A DNA stretch of 64,000 bases from Balneolaceae bacterium (GCA_009711805.1 VEMX01000008.1:1-64000), one strand, 5' to 3'. Positions 8,493-18,840 are shown, counted from the first letter of the stretch. Numbers and translations are program-made. Notes: a model not told the origin generated them from the letters alone.

Positions 8493-9259
8493 GAAAAATC
8501 GTTCTTTGCATCGTATTTTTTCTTTTTGGGGTGATGATGACCCTGCCCGCACAAGAAACTGCCCAGGCCCGTTTTGATCGTGCAAATACTCTGTTCAGCC
8601 AGGGAGATTATACCCAGGCAATGGACATCTATCGTCAGATCAAACAATCGGGGGAAATTTCGGGTGCCTTATTTTTAAATATGGGAATTGCAGCGGTACA
8701 AACCGATTCGATGGGACTTGCTAAGTATTATTTCCTGAAAGCTTTGGCATTTGAACAAACACAGCCAAAAGCTGCTGAAGCGCTGGAATATGTAGAATCT
8801 CAATTTAGTCGCCAGTCGGCTACTTTGCCTAAACTACCATGGGATCGTGCCGTGGAATGGCTCAACAAAGAAGCCGGTTCTTCAGGTACATTCCTGGTCG
8901 GAATTATCTTTGTTATTGGAGCGGTTGTAATGCTCTGTCTGCAATGGTTTAATATCCTCCGTATCCCTGTAATTTCATGGTATAGAAACGGACTTTTGGC
9001 TACAGGGTTAGCGGTACTTCTTACCGCTTTTTATGCAGACTATGTAGACTACCGTTATAATGAAGCCATACTCATTCAGGAACAATCACAGGTTATGCAG
9101 AAACCAGCTAACGAAAGCAACCTTGTAAGCCTGGCTTACGAGGGGTACAAACTCACTATTGATGAATGGAAAAGCAGCCATGAAGATCATTGGTATTACA
9201 TCAGGCTTGGAAATGGACAATATGGGTGGGTCAAAAGTGAAGGTATTAAAAAGCTGTAA
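8489..9259 (+). CDS. batE: BatE-like TPR and SH3 membrane protein
   Basis: 256 residues. Signal peptide; TPR repeats (ARFDRANTLFSQGDYTQAMDI and onward); two membrane helices (TFLVGIIFVIGAVVMLCL and GLLATGLAVLLTAFYADYV); and a C-terminal bacterial SH3-like domain ending WYYIRLGNGQYGWVKSEGI. This matches BatE, the last Bat-operon member in many Bacteroidota. The ATGA overlap with batD suggests translational coupling. The next gene (M20 peptidase) starts 54 bases on and may share the transcript. Confidence 0.85.
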   Translation: MRKIVLCIVFFLFGVMMTLPAQETAQARFDRANTLFSQGDYTQAMDIYRQIKQSGEISGALFLNMGIAAVQTDSMGLAKYYFLKALAFEQTQPKAAEALEYVESQFSRQSATLPKLPWDRAVEWLNKEAGSSGTFLVGIIFVIGAVVMLCLQWFNILRIPVISWYRNGLLATGLAVLLTAFYADYVDYRYNEAILIQEQSQVMQKPANESNLVSLAYEGYKLTIDEWKSSHEDHWYYIRLGNGQYGWVKSEGIKKL

Positions 9260-9313
9260 GCCGCTATCAGCAAATCTATTTATTGAACACGAATTTAAAT
9301 CCACGAGTACATC

Positions 9314-10684
9314 ATGAGTAAACCACAGCAGTATATAGACGAACACAAAGATCAATTTATAGAGGAACTGTTCGAGCTTCTTCGCATTCCCAGCATAAGT
9401 ACTGACCCAAGCCGCAAGAATGACATCCAACAAGCAGCCGGTTTTTTAAAAGATAAGCTGGAGGAGCTGGATTTGAACCGGGTAGAAGTATTTGAGACTC
9501 CTGGTAATCCCATTGTATATGGCGAACACTGCCCCTATGATGACCGTCCGACCGTGCTGATCTATGGTCACTACGATGTACAACCTTCTGATCCGGATGA
9601 CCTATGGGACAGCCCTCCTTTTGAACCAACAATTAAGGACGGCCTTATTTATGCCCGTGGAGCCAGCGATGACAAAGGACAGGCCTATACGCATGTCAAA
9701 GCTTTGGAAGCTTATGTGAAAACCGGCCAGGATATACCGGTCAATATCAAGCTTATCCTGGAAGGAGAAGAAGAAATTGGCTCGCCCAACCTGGTTCCAT
9801 TTATAGAAGATCACAAAAACATGCTTTCCTGCGATATGATTTTAATATCGGACACCGCCATGTTTGCTGAAGACCAGCCTTCCATTACGTACGGCCTGCG
9901 CGGGCTTGCTTATATGGAAATTGAAGTGGTCGGCCCTAACCGCGATCTTCATTCCGGGGTATACGGCGGGGCTGTAGAAAACCCAGCTAATGTATTATGT
10001 GAAATTATCTCCAAGCTGAAGGATGATAACGGAAGAATACAGATTCCCGGCTTCTACGATGATGTACAAGACCTTACCGAAGAGGAACGAGAAGCCTACA
10101 AAAAGCTTCCTTTTGATGAACAGGCATACAAAGAATCCCTCGATATTGATGCCGTACATGGCGAAGAAGGATACTCCACCCTTGAGCGAGCTTCGGCACG
10201 TCCTTCTCTTGATGTAAATGGTATATGGGGCGGTTACCAGGGAGAAGGTGCTAAAACCGTACTGCCTTCCAAAGCATCTGCAAAAGTAAGTATGCGACTG
10301 GTTCCCGATCAAAACCCAAACGAGGTAGCTGAGTTGTTTAAGACTCACGTAGAATCGCTGGCACCCGACACTGTTAAAGTTACCGTGAGTGCACATCATG
10401 GCGGCTTTGCATCGGTTACAGACCTCTCTTTCTACGGCCTGAAAGCAGGCGCTAAGGCCTTCAGAGATATTTATGATAAGGAAGTCTTGTTTTCAAGAGA
10501 AGGGGGCTCTATCCCAATTGTAGCTGACTTTAAGCGGGTACTTGGAGCTGAATCTATACTTATGGGCTTTGGCCTTACCAGTAATACCATTCACTCCCCC
10601 AACGAAAATTTTTCTCTGAAAGACTTTCACCGGGGTATTAAAACTTCGGCCCGCTTCCTGGAACTGCTCCCGGATTTTTCCTGA
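9314..10684 (+). CDS. M20-family dipeptidase / metallopeptidase
   Basis: 456 residues of the M20 zinc peptidase family (cytosolic non-specific dipeptidase/carnosinase-like). Visible catalytic features: YGHYDVQPSDPDDLWDSPPF (metal His and general-acid context), YARGASDDKGQ (bridging Asp), LEGEEEIGS (catalytic Glu pair), DTAMF and the late NTIHSPNE histidine. The dimerisation domain lies between about residues 205 and 360. There is no signal peptide, so it is cytoplasmic. It likely releases amino acids from dipeptides; the specificity cannot be read from sequence. Confidence 0.92.
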   Translation: MSKPQQYIDEHKDQFIEELFELLRIPSISTDPSRKNDIQQAAGFLKDKLEELDLNRVEVFETPGNPIVYGEHCPYDDRPTVLIYGHYDVQPSDPDDLWDSPPFEPTIKDGLIYARGASDDKGQAYTHVKALEAYVKTGQDIPVNIKLILEGEEEIGSPNLVPFIEDHKNMLSCDMILISDTAMFAEDQPSITYGLRGLAYMEIEVVGPNRDLHSGVYGGAVENPANVLCEIISKLKDDNGRIQIPGFYDDVQDLTEEEREAYKKLPFDEQAYKESLDIDAVHGEEGYSTLERASARPSLDVNGIWGGYQGEGAKTVLPSKASAKVSMRLVPDQNPNEVAELFKTHVESLAPDTVKVTVSAHHGGFASVTDLSFYGLKAGAKAFRDIYDKEVLFSREGGSIPIVADFKRVLGAESILMGFGLTSNTIHSPNENFSLKDFHRGIKTSARFLELLPDFS

Positions 10685-10827
10685 TGATGAATTGTGAAGG
10701 TTTCAGCAGTGGTCAGCTGAGGGATTCTGTTTGAGTATTGGAGGAGTGTTGTCCATCCAGAAACATTACATCCTCTTACACGACCAGATTCATCAAAATT
10801 CAAAGTACAATCACTGTAACCCAATCA

Positions 10828-13050
10828 TCAATTATCATGCATGGTATCTTTCTGAATAAGTACTTCCCCAAATGAAATTTCCTGAGCAGCCAGGGCAAGT
10901 ACGGTAGTAGGTAAGCCTTCAATACGCTGTTGAAGCTTTTTATAGTAAGCTTCAAAATCACCTTCAGGTTTTGCCATACCAATGAACACTAAGTCAGAGT
11001 CTTTTGATGAGTGCTTGAGTATTTCTTCAAACGGTCGGTTTTCGGATGTGATTATATCTACGATAGCTTCAATTCGGATGAGTTCAAGAATATGTTCAAT
11101 ATTCTTTTTTGTGCTTTCGATCGCATCTTCATCATCAATTACCATTTTGATATGTACTTCTGCTTCCCGCCAGCTCAGGCTGCCATTAACCAGATAAGCC
11201 AGTATCATCATAAGGCCGCCATTGCCTTTTAAACCACCCCACCATACATCAATGCGTTTCCTGTTGCCAAATACATCTTTTGTATCTCCCTTTTTTACAA
11301 TCAGCACATTCCGCTGCAGGGTATAGAAGCGATCAATCATTCTGCAAAATTCGCCCATACGACTTTCATCTTCACTATCACCTACAATAATAGTGTTGGG
11401 TTCGAGTGCTCCCAAACCGTACGATTGCACTAAATCTGATATTCCTTCGAATCGGTCTTTTGTTGCAATTACTTTAATAAGTCCCTGAACCCCCCTTTTA
11501 GAAAGAAATTCCTTTATGTTGTTCTTCATACTCTGCAGTTGCCCCGTATTAATACTCCCTTCCGGAAGTATACTGGCCACACTTAAGATTCCCCGGTCAT
11601 GGGTTAGGGTGTTTGCAAAATCAATTAAATGCCAGCGCTTTGTAGGGGAACCTGCGAGCACCAAAGAATTAGGGCGCCAGTTTTTGGGTTCCTGATCTTC
11701 ACTTAGACGCATAAGCCCGGCTCGGGTAACAGCCATCCAGATACCCCGTCCAATATCTCCCCAGGCTGATTGCATTTCTCTTCTTTTCAACCAGCCAAAT
11801 ATAATCAACACAAATATGAGTGCTGTCACCGTAGCAACCCAGTTAATAAGAAACATAACTGCAATACAACCTATTGCTCCCAGAACAGAGAAAAACCAGT
11901 GTACTTTAAACTTTGGGCGAAAAGAAGGACTCCCCAGAAACCGCTCCATTCCTGCTGCAATATTCAGGACCCCATAGGTGGTAAGAAAGAACATAGTGAG
12001 TACCGGGGCAATCAGGTTCAAGTCTCCAAACCAAACAGCTATAAGAGCTATTACCAACGTAAAAATAGTACCCAGGCGTGGGGTATCATCTTTACCCGAC
12101 CCTTTTCCAAGCCAACCCAAGAAACGAGGTAATATTCCATCTTTTGCCAAAGCCTGTAAAACCCTGGGAGCACCTAGTATACTTCCTACAGCACTTGAGA
12201 GCGTTGCTCCCCAAACCCCCAGAAGGATAGCATCTCCCCAAAAGGACATTTTCCGCATTATAAGGGGATCTTCAATAAGGGTAAGAGCATCGGCCCGACT
12301 GGCTAAAACGATGGGTAATACCATATAGATGATGAAACCTGTACCTATAGCGGCAAACGTACCGGAAGGAATCGATTTATTGGGATTTTCCAGGTCTCCA
12401 GACATGTTAACTCCGGCCATAATGCCTGTAACTGCAGGAAAGAAAACAGCAAATACTGTCCAGAAGCCTTCTGAATTTGATTGTGACGCTCCCCACATTT
12501 CAACGCTTGAACTTTCGATGGGGCTTCCCAAAACCAATGAAACCAGAGAAATCACAATACCAATCATAATAACATACTGAGCACGTATTGCTGCTTTGGC
12601 CGAAGCCAGGGCAAGAGCGGCTACAAAAACCGTTGTAATAATTCCTATGGTCTGTTGATCTAAATGTGGAAAAACATTGACTATACTTTCTGCAAAACCT
12701 ACGGTATATAATGCCACTGATAAAGCCTGTGCAAAATACAGGGGTATACCAATAGCGCCTCCTGATTCCAGCCCCAATGAACGACTAATCATATAATAGG
12801 CACCACCTATTCGTACGCGTTGGTCTGTTGCAATAGAGGCTATCGATAAACTGGTAAGAAAAGTAATAGCCGTTGAAAGCACTACGATCAGCAAAGTGCC
12901 TATGAGCCCCACATTACCGACTACCCATCCAAACCGGAGGTACATAATAACCCCGAGAATCGTAAGAATGGATGGGGTAAAAACACCCCCAAACGTACCT
13001 AATCCACCTTCTTTCGAAGGTACTACGTATTGCTTGATATTGTTTTTCAA
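10828..13050 (-). CDS. Cation-chloride-cotransporter-like APC-superfamily permease
   Basis: 740 residues. An N-terminal transport domain of about 12 helices (from GTFGGVFTPSILTILGVIMYLRFGWVVGN, helix 1 with the unwound substrate-binding stretch) is followed by a C-terminal cytosolic domain of roughly 290 residues. The GGAYYMISRSLGLESGGAIG and FPAVTGIMAGVNMSGDL segments are characteristic of the SLC12/CCC family, which moves Na+, K+ and Cl-; bacterial members are often annotated as Na-K-Cl cotransporter. The C-terminal half (LVLAGSPTKRWHLIDFANTLTH...) resembles the eukaryotic CCC tail. The gene stands alone, convergent with the M20 peptidase. Confidence 0.88.
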   Translation of the reverse strand: MKNNIKQYVVPSKEGGLGTFGGVFTPSILTILGVIMYLRFGWVVGNVGLIGTLLIVVLSTAITFLTSLSIASIATDQRVRIGGAYYMISRSLGLESGGAIGIPLYFAQALSVALYTVGFAESIVNVFPHLDQQTIGIITTVFVAALALASAKAAIRAQYVIMIGIVISLVSLVLGSPIESSSVEMWGASQSNSEGFWTVFAVFFPAVTGIMAGVNMSGDLENPNKSIPSGTFAAIGTGFIIYMVLPIVLASRADALTLIEDPLIMRKMSFWGDAILLGVWGATLSSAVGSILGAPRVLQALAKDGILPRFLGWLGKGSGKDDTPRLGTIFTLVIALIAVWFGDLNLIAPVLTMFFLTTYGVLNIAAGMERFLGSPSFRPKFKVHWFFSVLGAIGCIAVMFLINWVATVTALIFVLIIFGWLKRREMQSAWGDIGRGIWMAVTRAGLMRLSEDQEPKNWRPNSLVLAGSPTKRWHLIDFANTLTHDRGILSVASILPEGSINTGQLQSMKNNIKEFLSKRGVQGLIKVIATKDRFEGISDLVQSYGLGALEPNTIIVGDSEDESRMGEFCRMIDRFYTLQRNVLIVKKGDTKDVFGNRKRIDVWWGGLKGNGGLMMILAYLVNGSLSWREAEVHIKMVIDDEDAIESTKKNIEHILELIRIEAIVDIITSENRPFEEILKHSSKDSDLVFIGMAKPEGDFEAYYKKLQQRIEGLPTTVLALAAQEISFGEVLIQKDTMHDN

Positions 13051-13217
13051 GTATAAGCCCTGCGATTGATTCAGCCGCTTAAGTTAAGAAAAGCTGAACG
13101 AAATTCATGAACTCATCTACTAAGCTAAATTTGTTCTGTGGACATTAAGAGATCACGCTGCAGACAAAGTTGAGAACCCCCGAATAATCGGCACAGTTTA
13201 GCAGGTTAGCTTCCCTT

Positions 13218-14702
13218 TTATAAATCAGAGTTGTGCTCGATGAGCTGGTTTTCTTCAAAATCGAATAATGTGAGACGGCGGAGGTTATAGTATCCCGTCC
13301 AATAATTTCTAAGAGCCTGGATATAGCTTCGGCGGGCACTGTCCTTTTCATTCTGGGCTATAAACAAATTGGTAATATCAATTTTACCAATCAGGTATCG
13401 GTTTTTTGCTACGTCATATCTTCTGTCTGCAATATTATCTGATACTTCAGCCAGCTCAACCTGCCCTCGCAATTGGGTGAACTCTCGAACGGTACTTCGC
13501 ACATCCAAATCAAATTGAAGCTTTTGATATGCTATGGTATTGGCGGTAGAAGCTTGTTGATTTCGTGCAGCCTTAATCTGAGCCTGGTTCTTGCCCCAGT
13601 TAAAGATTGGTATTTGGAATCCCAGATTAAAAAACTGTCGGTTTTGAGGATCTTCATACAGCTCACTAAAATCAGTCGAGGTTTGGTTTAACCCATAACT
13701 GGCTCTAATAGTAGCCGAGAAACCTGCATTTTTCTTAGCCTGAGCAAAAGATTGATCTGCCTGAATTTCACTCAACTCAAATTGAAGAGCTGTACTGTTA
13801 TTTTCTCTGGCCAACTCAAGAGCTTTGTTTACATCTACATTCAGTTTCGGGGCTTCTTCAGGAACCAGCACTTCAACATCTATGGAATTATCAATTCCCA
13901 ATAAAGCTTTAAACCGTTCCTCAGCTCTCTGAAAATTTAACCGGGCAGTAGTAAGTGAAGTTTCTGCATTTCGGAGCTGTAATTCACTTTGCAGCAGATC
14001 ATTCTCGGCTATACTCCCTACCTGAAAGCGACCTTGTGAAATGTTGTATATAGAATCGTTAACAGTAACGTTAAACTCAGATACTTCTACATTTATTTTT
14101 GCCAAAAGGAAATCAAAGAAACTCTGGGTTACTGTAAAAGACAAATCCTCCATGTCTTCTACATACTGTTTTTTTGCAATTTTATATCTCAGCGGCTCTA
14201 TTCTATTTCTCCATTTGAGGTTGTTAAACTGAAACAGAGGCTGGCTGAATGTTGCTACCAACGGCCTGCTTTGCCAGAAATAGGAATTTTCTCCTTCAAA
14301 AATACCCAATCGGCTTACTCCACTTTCCAGAGACAACACTCCTCCCGTAGGCAAAATATTTTGGTTTAGGGAAAGACTCGATGAAGCCTCTGACTGACGC
14401 TCGGGTGAGAATACCGTTGTACCATCATCCTGCCTGTTGGGAGTGATAGCTCTGCTATAATTAGGAGCATCACCAGACAGTTCAAGACTTGGCAACAAGT
14501 CTGCCCGAAATGATTTGTATTGCCATTTGGCTGAGATTAGCGCAAAACGTGCAGCCCGGGATTGCGGACTATTTTGTTTGGCGATTTCTATGCTTTGTTC
14601 CAGGGTAAGCATCTGGCTTTGTTGTGCAAATAGCTCTGATGTGTTTGCTTGTAAAACTACCAGTGCTAATACTAAGGCGAATCCGAAAAACTTTTTATTC
14701 AT
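13218..14702 (-). CDS. TolC-family outer-membrane efflux protein
   Basis: 494 residues from the ATG at 14702, which begins a clear signal peptide (MNKKFFGFALVLALVVLQAN). It has two OEP repeats of long helices, starting LTLEQSIEIAKQNSPQSRAA and, in the second half, NVDVNKALELARENNSTALQF, with the usual GxFQVGSIAENDLLQSELQL motif between. It would form the outer-membrane channel of the tripartite exporter encoded with the adaptor and permease upstream. It overlaps the permease gene by 8 bases. A longer in-frame start at 14759 lies wholly inside the permease and is less likely. Confidence 0.9.
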   Translation of the reverse strand: MNKKFFGFALVLALVVLQANTSELFAQQSQMLTLEQSIEIAKQNSPQSRAARFALISAKWQYKSFRADLLPSLELSGDAPNYSRAITPNRQDDGTTVFSPERQSEASSSLSLNQNILPTGGVLSLESGVSRLGIFEGENSYFWQSRPLVATFSQPLFQFNNLKWRNRIEPLRYKIAKKQYVEDMEDLSFTVTQSFFDFLLAKINVEVSEFNVTVNDSIYNISQGRFQVGSIAENDLLQSELQLRNAETSLTTARLNFQRAEERFKALLGIDNSIDVEVLVPEEAPKLNVDVNKALELARENNSTALQFELSEIQADQSFAQAKKNAGFSATIRASYGLNQTSTDFSELYEDPQNRQFFNLGFQIPIFNWGKNQAQIKAARNQQASTANTIAYQKLQFDLDVRSTVREFTQLRGQVELAEVSDNIADRRYDVAKNRYLIGKIDITNLFIAQNEKDSARRSYIQALRNYWTGYYNLRRLTLFDFEENQLIEHNSDL

Positions 14703-16068
14703 GTCGTAATGCGTGTACAGGGTCATGTTGAGCCGCTCTTTTAGCGGGATAATATCCAAATATTACACCTATCAATAATGCAACACCGAATGAGATAATG
14801 ATAGATACAGGAGTTACGATGGTGGCTATATCGGCACTCACTTCAATGCCATAGCTAAATGCCATTCCCAGGATAATGCCTACAAAACCTCCGGTTACAC
14901 TTATGGTAAGTGCTTCCGTTAAGAACTGAAGTTCAATATCCTTTTTTTGAGCACCTACTGCCATTCGTACTCCGATCTCGCGATAGCGTTCTACAACGGA
15001 TGCGAGCATAATATTCATTATACCTATCCCCCCAACAATTAATGAAATAGATGCAATAGATGAAAGTACTATATTAAAAATTCGTTTAGTCCTTTGTTCT
15101 TGCTGTAACAGCTGTTCAGGTACAATGATCTCAAAATCTACCACTTGATTATGCCTTCGTTTGAGCATCCGAGAGAGTACTTCAGCAATTGTAGCACTGT
15201 ACTTGGTATCGCTTACTTTCACGATAAGGCGATCCAGTTGGTGATAATTAGGATCAGCATTAGAAGAATTATTTCCACCTCCACCGGAGGTCATAATCAT
15301 CCCTCCTCCAAAAAACACTACAGAGGAACTACCACCTTGTAAATCATTTTGGGTAATAACCGCCCGGTTTTTAAATCGCAGAAGCACAGTTGTTACCGGA
15401 GCGTATATGTCAAGATTAAAATTCCGTATGCCAAGGCTTTCAATATTTTCTGTTGATATATCTTTTTTATCCAACACACCTACAACGGTAAGCCATAAAT
15501 GTCCCACTTTAATCTTTTTACCAATGGGATTTCGGCCTGCAAAAAACTTAGTCTTAACATCATAGCCAATAATACAGACCGGATCAGAATTTTGAATCTG
15601 AACCTCACTAAAATTACTGCCTTCTACAATATCAAAATTACTGATCCCGAAATAGTCAGAATTTACGCCTACCAATTTTCCCGTTCGCATGCGTGCATCA
15701 CGAATAAAACTGGTCTCATATATTATTTCAGGACTTAGCTGTTCAACTTCAGGGACAAATTCTTTTACACTGGCAAGATCTTCGAGGTTCAATCCCGGAG
15801 AGAATTTTTTGCTTTCTTTATCTCCTCCATTCTCTTGTTGAATCCTCCCCTCACGCTGCTCTACCACAGGTTGCACAATTACGTTATTAGTACCTAACAA
15901 CTGCATTTGGGCTAACACTTCTTCTTGTGCACCAGTCCCGATTGCCAACATGGCTATTACGGATGACACTCCAAAGATAATTCCCAGGGAAGTGAGAAAA
16001 GCCCGCAGCTTATTTCGCTGAATAGCTTCAAGCGCTATATCAAAATTATAAAGTATTTTTTGTAACAC
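14695..16068 (-). CDS. MacB-like ABC transporter permease (no ATPase domain)
   Basis: 457 residues of the FtsX/MacB permease type: an N-terminal helix (LRAFLTSLGIIFGVSSVIAMLAIGTGAQEE), a large periplasmic domain (about residues 50-310), and three C-terminal helices with ERYREIGVRMAVGAQKKDI, the FtsX signature. Unlike true MacB it has no N-terminal Walker A/B nucleotide-binding domain. A glycine/serine-rich loop (GGGMIMTSGGGGNNSS) sits in the periplasmic domain. It lies between the adaptor gene (11-base gap) and the TolC gene (8-base overlap). Confidence 0.9.
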   Translation of the reverse strand: MLQKILYNFDIALEAIQRNKLRAFLTSLGIIFGVSSVIAMLAIGTGAQEEVLAQMQLLGTNNVIVQPVVEQREGRIQQENGGDKESKKFSPGLNLEDLASVKEFVPEVEQLSPEIIYETSFIRDARMRTGKLVGVNSDYFGISNFDIVEGSNFSEVQIQNSDPVCIIGYDVKTKFFAGRNPIGKKIKVGHLWLTVVGVLDKKDISTENIESLGIRNFNLDIYAPVTTVLLRFKNRAVITQNDLQGGSSSVVFFGGGMIMTSGGGGNNSSNADPNYHQLDRLIVKVSDTKYSATIAEVLSRMLKRRHNQVVDFEIIVPEQLLQQEQRTKRIFNIVLSSIASISLIVGGIGIMNIMLASVVERYREIGVRMAVGAQKKDIELQFLTEALTISVTGGFVGIILGMAFSYGIEVSADIATIVTPVSIIISFGVALLIGVIFGYYPAKRAAQHDPVHALRHE

Positions 16069-16079
16069 AACGAGCCTTT

Positions 16080-17342
16080 TTAGTTAGACGTGATTTCTTC
16101 TTCTAAATAAATACGATCTATACCAGCTGTATCTTCTGGCACAGATAGATAAATCACGTCCTCCAGGGTCAATCCCCTGTGAACAATTACTTCATTTTCA
16201 TTCATAAGCCCAAGATCTACTTCCTGCATCACAGGGTATAAACCAGACTGTTTAAACACAAAACTGGCAGAATCCTGTACGTGGATACTTTCGAGAGGCA
16301 CAAATAATGAGTTTGGAATTCGATCTACGATGATACGGTTGCTGGTAGTCATGGCCGGACGTAATACACTATCCGATTCAGCCACTTCAACAATTACCTC
16401 ATACACTTTTGAATCTGAGTTGGGTCGTTGCTCTCCAATATTTGCAACACTGGTTATGGTTCCTGTCAGGCTTTTATCCTGGATGGCATCCAATCCTATT
16501 TCCACTTTTTGGTTTTTAGTTACTTTCTGTACATCAACTTCGTTTACGTAAGTAACAGATTCCATTACAGAAAAGTCGGGCAATTCAGCTACAGTGGGGT
16601 TCCAGGCACTTATTTCACTCCCAACAGTAACTTTGGTCCCATCATGGTTTCTGCGATAAATGATCATCCCCGTATCAGGAGCACGAACGGTAAATTCCCG
16701 CATCAGGGCACGTATTTTATTTACTTCGTTCTGCTCTTCCTGCAAGTCTGCCTCAACTTCACTCATTTTGGCTTCTGCTTGCTTCTGTTTTGTTATATAG
16801 TTCTTTTTTTCTTGCTTCAACTGTCGGCGCGCTTTATCCAGGTCTATTTCTGCCTGGCGTTGTACCGCCGGAGATTCATACTTAGATTGTTCGACAGCGA
16901 TTTGCCGTTCCTCCAGCGCATACTCTAAATTGATCAGATTGTCGCGTGCCTGGGAAAGGGTCAGCGTACTGTCTAAGGATACCTGGGTTACCTGAGATTG
17001 AGCTTGCTGTAATTCGAGCATAGCATCCTGCAGTTTTCCGGTTACTTCTGAGCGATCCAGTTCTGCTACAAAATCTCCCTTTTTCACAATGGTACCTTCG
17101 GGAATCAGACGCTGAATCTTCAGGTTAAACAAGCGTACATCCCGCCCGCCCTGAGGACCTTTTATTTCGGTTGATTTTTTAGCTCTTAACTCGCCGGTTG
17201 TGGTAACATCTACCACAAATTCTCCTTGTTGGGGGGTGGTAGTGAGAGTGATCTGATCATCAGTGTTCCCACCAAATACAAACCACGCGACAACAGACAA
17301 CACTATAATTACCCCGGGTATTAAATATCTTTTCTTTTTCAT
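16080..17342 (-). CDS. MacA-like periplasmic adaptor (membrane fusion protein)
   Basis: 420 residues. A signal anchor (RYLIPGVIIVLSVVAWFVFGG) is followed by a barrel-sandwich half (RAKKSTEIKGPQGGRDVRL), a long coiled coil (about residues 100-210, rich in Gln/Glu/Lys), the second half (VRAPDTGMIIYRRNHDGTKV) and a beta-barrel domain. It bridges the permease to TolC. It is the first gene of the three-gene export operon. Its substrate is unknown; relatives export macrolides, peptides or lipids. Confidence 0.88.
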   Translation of the reverse strand: MKKKRYLIPGVIIVLSVVAWFVFGGNTDDQITLTTTPQQGEFVVDVTTTGELRAKKSTEIKGPQGGRDVRLFNLKIQRLIPEGTIVKKGDFVAELDRSEVTGKLQDAMLELQQAQSQVTQVSLDSTLTLSQARDNLINLEYALEERQIAVEQSKYESPAVQRQAEIDLDKARRQLKQEKKNYITKQKQAEAKMSEVEADLQEEQNEVNKIRALMREFTVRAPDTGMIIYRRNHDGTKVTVGSEISAWNPTVAELPDFSVMESVTYVNEVDVQKVTKNQKVEIGLDAIQDKSLTGTITSVANIGEQRPNSDSKVYEVIVEVAESDSVLRPAMTTSNRIIVDRIPNSLFVPLESIHVQDSASFVFKQSGLYPVMQEVDLGLMNENEVIVHRGLTLEDVIYLSVPEDTAGIDRIYLEEEITSN

Positions 17343-17451
17343 AGCTCGTAAATGTTTGATTGAGTATAAATATACCCTTTTCTAAGATAGACGAGTATAC
17401 TATACATATAGTTTTACAAAAACTTATGTTATTGTAAATGTTACTTTTTTT

Positions 17452-17491
17452 AATAAAAAACCGGACCATAAATTACTAACATGTCCGGTTT
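17452..17491 (-). terminator. panCD terminator
   Basis: AAACCGGAC and GTCCGGTTT form a 9-bp perfect stem (17458-17491). On the minus strand it runs into TTTTTTATT. It stands about 58 bases past the panD stop. Confidence 0.8.
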
Positions 17492-17548
17492 ATTCTAGCT
17501 AAGAAATGAAAAATGGTACGTTGAAAATTCGAACGTTCTCTGAATTTT

Positions 17549-17971
17549 TTATTTGATAAGGGTATTGTCAACCATTCCGGTTTCCAAATCGAACTTTGTT
17601 TCTGGCTGGGAGTAATCAAACACAGATTTGGGATCATTATTTTCATCCACCACTACTACTCTCGGCTTATGGTCTTTGGCTTCTTCGGGAGTCATCTCTG
17701 CATAGCTGATAACGATTACACGGTCTCCTACATGATTCAAGCGGGCGGCTGCACCATTCAGGCAACAAACTCTGCTACCTCGTTCTCCCGGAATTGTATA
17801 CGTTTCGAGACGTGAACCATTGGTTATATTTAGCACCTGAACCTTTTCGTAGGGCATCAGGTCAGCCTCATCGAGTAAATCCTGATCAATAGTGATGCTT
17901 CCTTCATACATCAGGTTGGCTTCAGTAATAACCATCTGGTGTAATTTCGATTTGAACATCGTTATTTTCAT
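17549..17971 (-). CDS. panD: Aspartate 1-decarboxylase
   Basis: 140 residues from the ATG at 17971. It makes beta-alanine from L-aspartate for pantothenate and coenzyme A. The self-cleavage site Gly-Ser is visible in [17 protein letters not shown]; the serine becomes the pyruvoyl group. The active-site [17 protein letters not shown] and [18 protein letters not shown] segments are conserved. An upstream in-frame TTG at 17986 would overlap panC, but the ATG has AGAGAAG ahead of it and fits the family start better. It follows panC by 11 bases and so shares its transcript. Confidence 0.94.
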   Translation of the reverse strand: MKITMFKSKLHQMVITEANLMYEGSITIDQDLLDEADLMPYEKVQVLNITNGSRLETYTIPGERGSRVCCLNGAAARLNHVGDRVIVISYAEMTPEEAKDHKPRVVVVDENNDPKSVFDYSQPETKFDLETGMVDNTLIK

Positions 17972-17982
17972 GTCGCTTCTCT

Positions 17983-18834
17983 TCAAAAATCTATAATTAT
18001 GTTATCAATTAAGCGGGTTTTCCCCAGATAAGCTGCTCCGGCAAGTATGTATCTGTTTCCTTCTTTCAGTTGGCTAACCGGCGCAAGACGATCTAAAGAA
18101 TAAACGTTAAGATAATCATTCTGAAAACCTTTTGCTTCCAGTTCATCTTTCTGGTGGCTTAACAATAATTCAGGCTTGTCCACTCCATCCAGAATTTGTT
18201 TCTCCACATACCTCAAAGCTCTGTATAAGGCGGGAGCAATAGTCCGTTCCTCTTCAGAGAGATAAGCATTTCTGCTGCTCAGAGCCAAACCATCGTTGGC
18301 CCGTGCAATTGGCGCCATAACCAGTTCAACGGAATGGTTAAACTCCTTTACCATCCGAGAAAGAATTTGAAACTGCTGAATATCCTTTTGCCCAAAAACA
18401 GCAATATCGGGTTTAATAATATTGAACAACTTGTTTACCACCAATACGATACCTTCAAAGAAACCCGGACGACTGGCTCCGTCCATATGATCTCCGAGCT
18501 CTTCAATTTCTATGGAAAAGTAATTTACTGAGGAGCTATACATGACGGCATCGTCCGGAGTAAAAACAAGATCTACCTTTTCTTTTTCACATACATTCAG
18601 GTCGGCCTGAAGCCGCCGGGGGTAACTGTCAAAATCTTCGTTGGGACCAAATTGTTCCGGGTTTACATAAATTGAAACTACGACAGCATCAGCGTGTTTA
18701 TGCGCTTTCCTAATCAACGAAATATGCCCCTGATGTAAAGCTCCCATGGTCGGGACAAAGGCAATGGTCTTGTTTTCCGACCTAAGCGCCCGGACCGCTG
18801 CCCGGATATCATCTATAGATTCAATTTGTTTCAT
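17983..18834 (-). CDS. panC: Pantothenate synthetase
   Basis: 283 residues from the ATG at 18834. It condenses pantoate with beta-alanine using ATP. The ATP-binding motif [16 protein letters not shown], the [12 protein letters not shown] segment and the [15 protein letters not shown]-like loop are all present. Co-transcribed with panD, which supplies beta-alanine. The start is crowded: a hairpin terminator of the upstream gene ends about 7 bases before the ATG, and no clear Shine-Dalgarno is visible. An in-frame TTG at 18840 is a possible alternative start. Confidence 0.94.
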   Translation of the reverse strand: MKQIESIDDIRAAVRALRSENKTIAFVPTMGALHQGHISLIRKAHKHADAVVVSIYVNPEQFGPNEDFDSYPRRLQADLNVCEKEKVDLVFTPDDAVMYSSSVNYFSIEIEELGDHMDGASRPGFFEGIVLVVNKLFNIIKPDIAVFGQKDIQQFQILSRMVKEFNHSVELVMAPIARANDGLALSSRNAYLSEEERTIAPALYRALRYVEKQILDGVDKPELLLSHQKDELEAKGFQNDYLNVYSLDRLAPVSQLKEGNRYILAGAAYLGKTRLIDNIIIDF

Positions 18835-18840
18835 ATTCAA

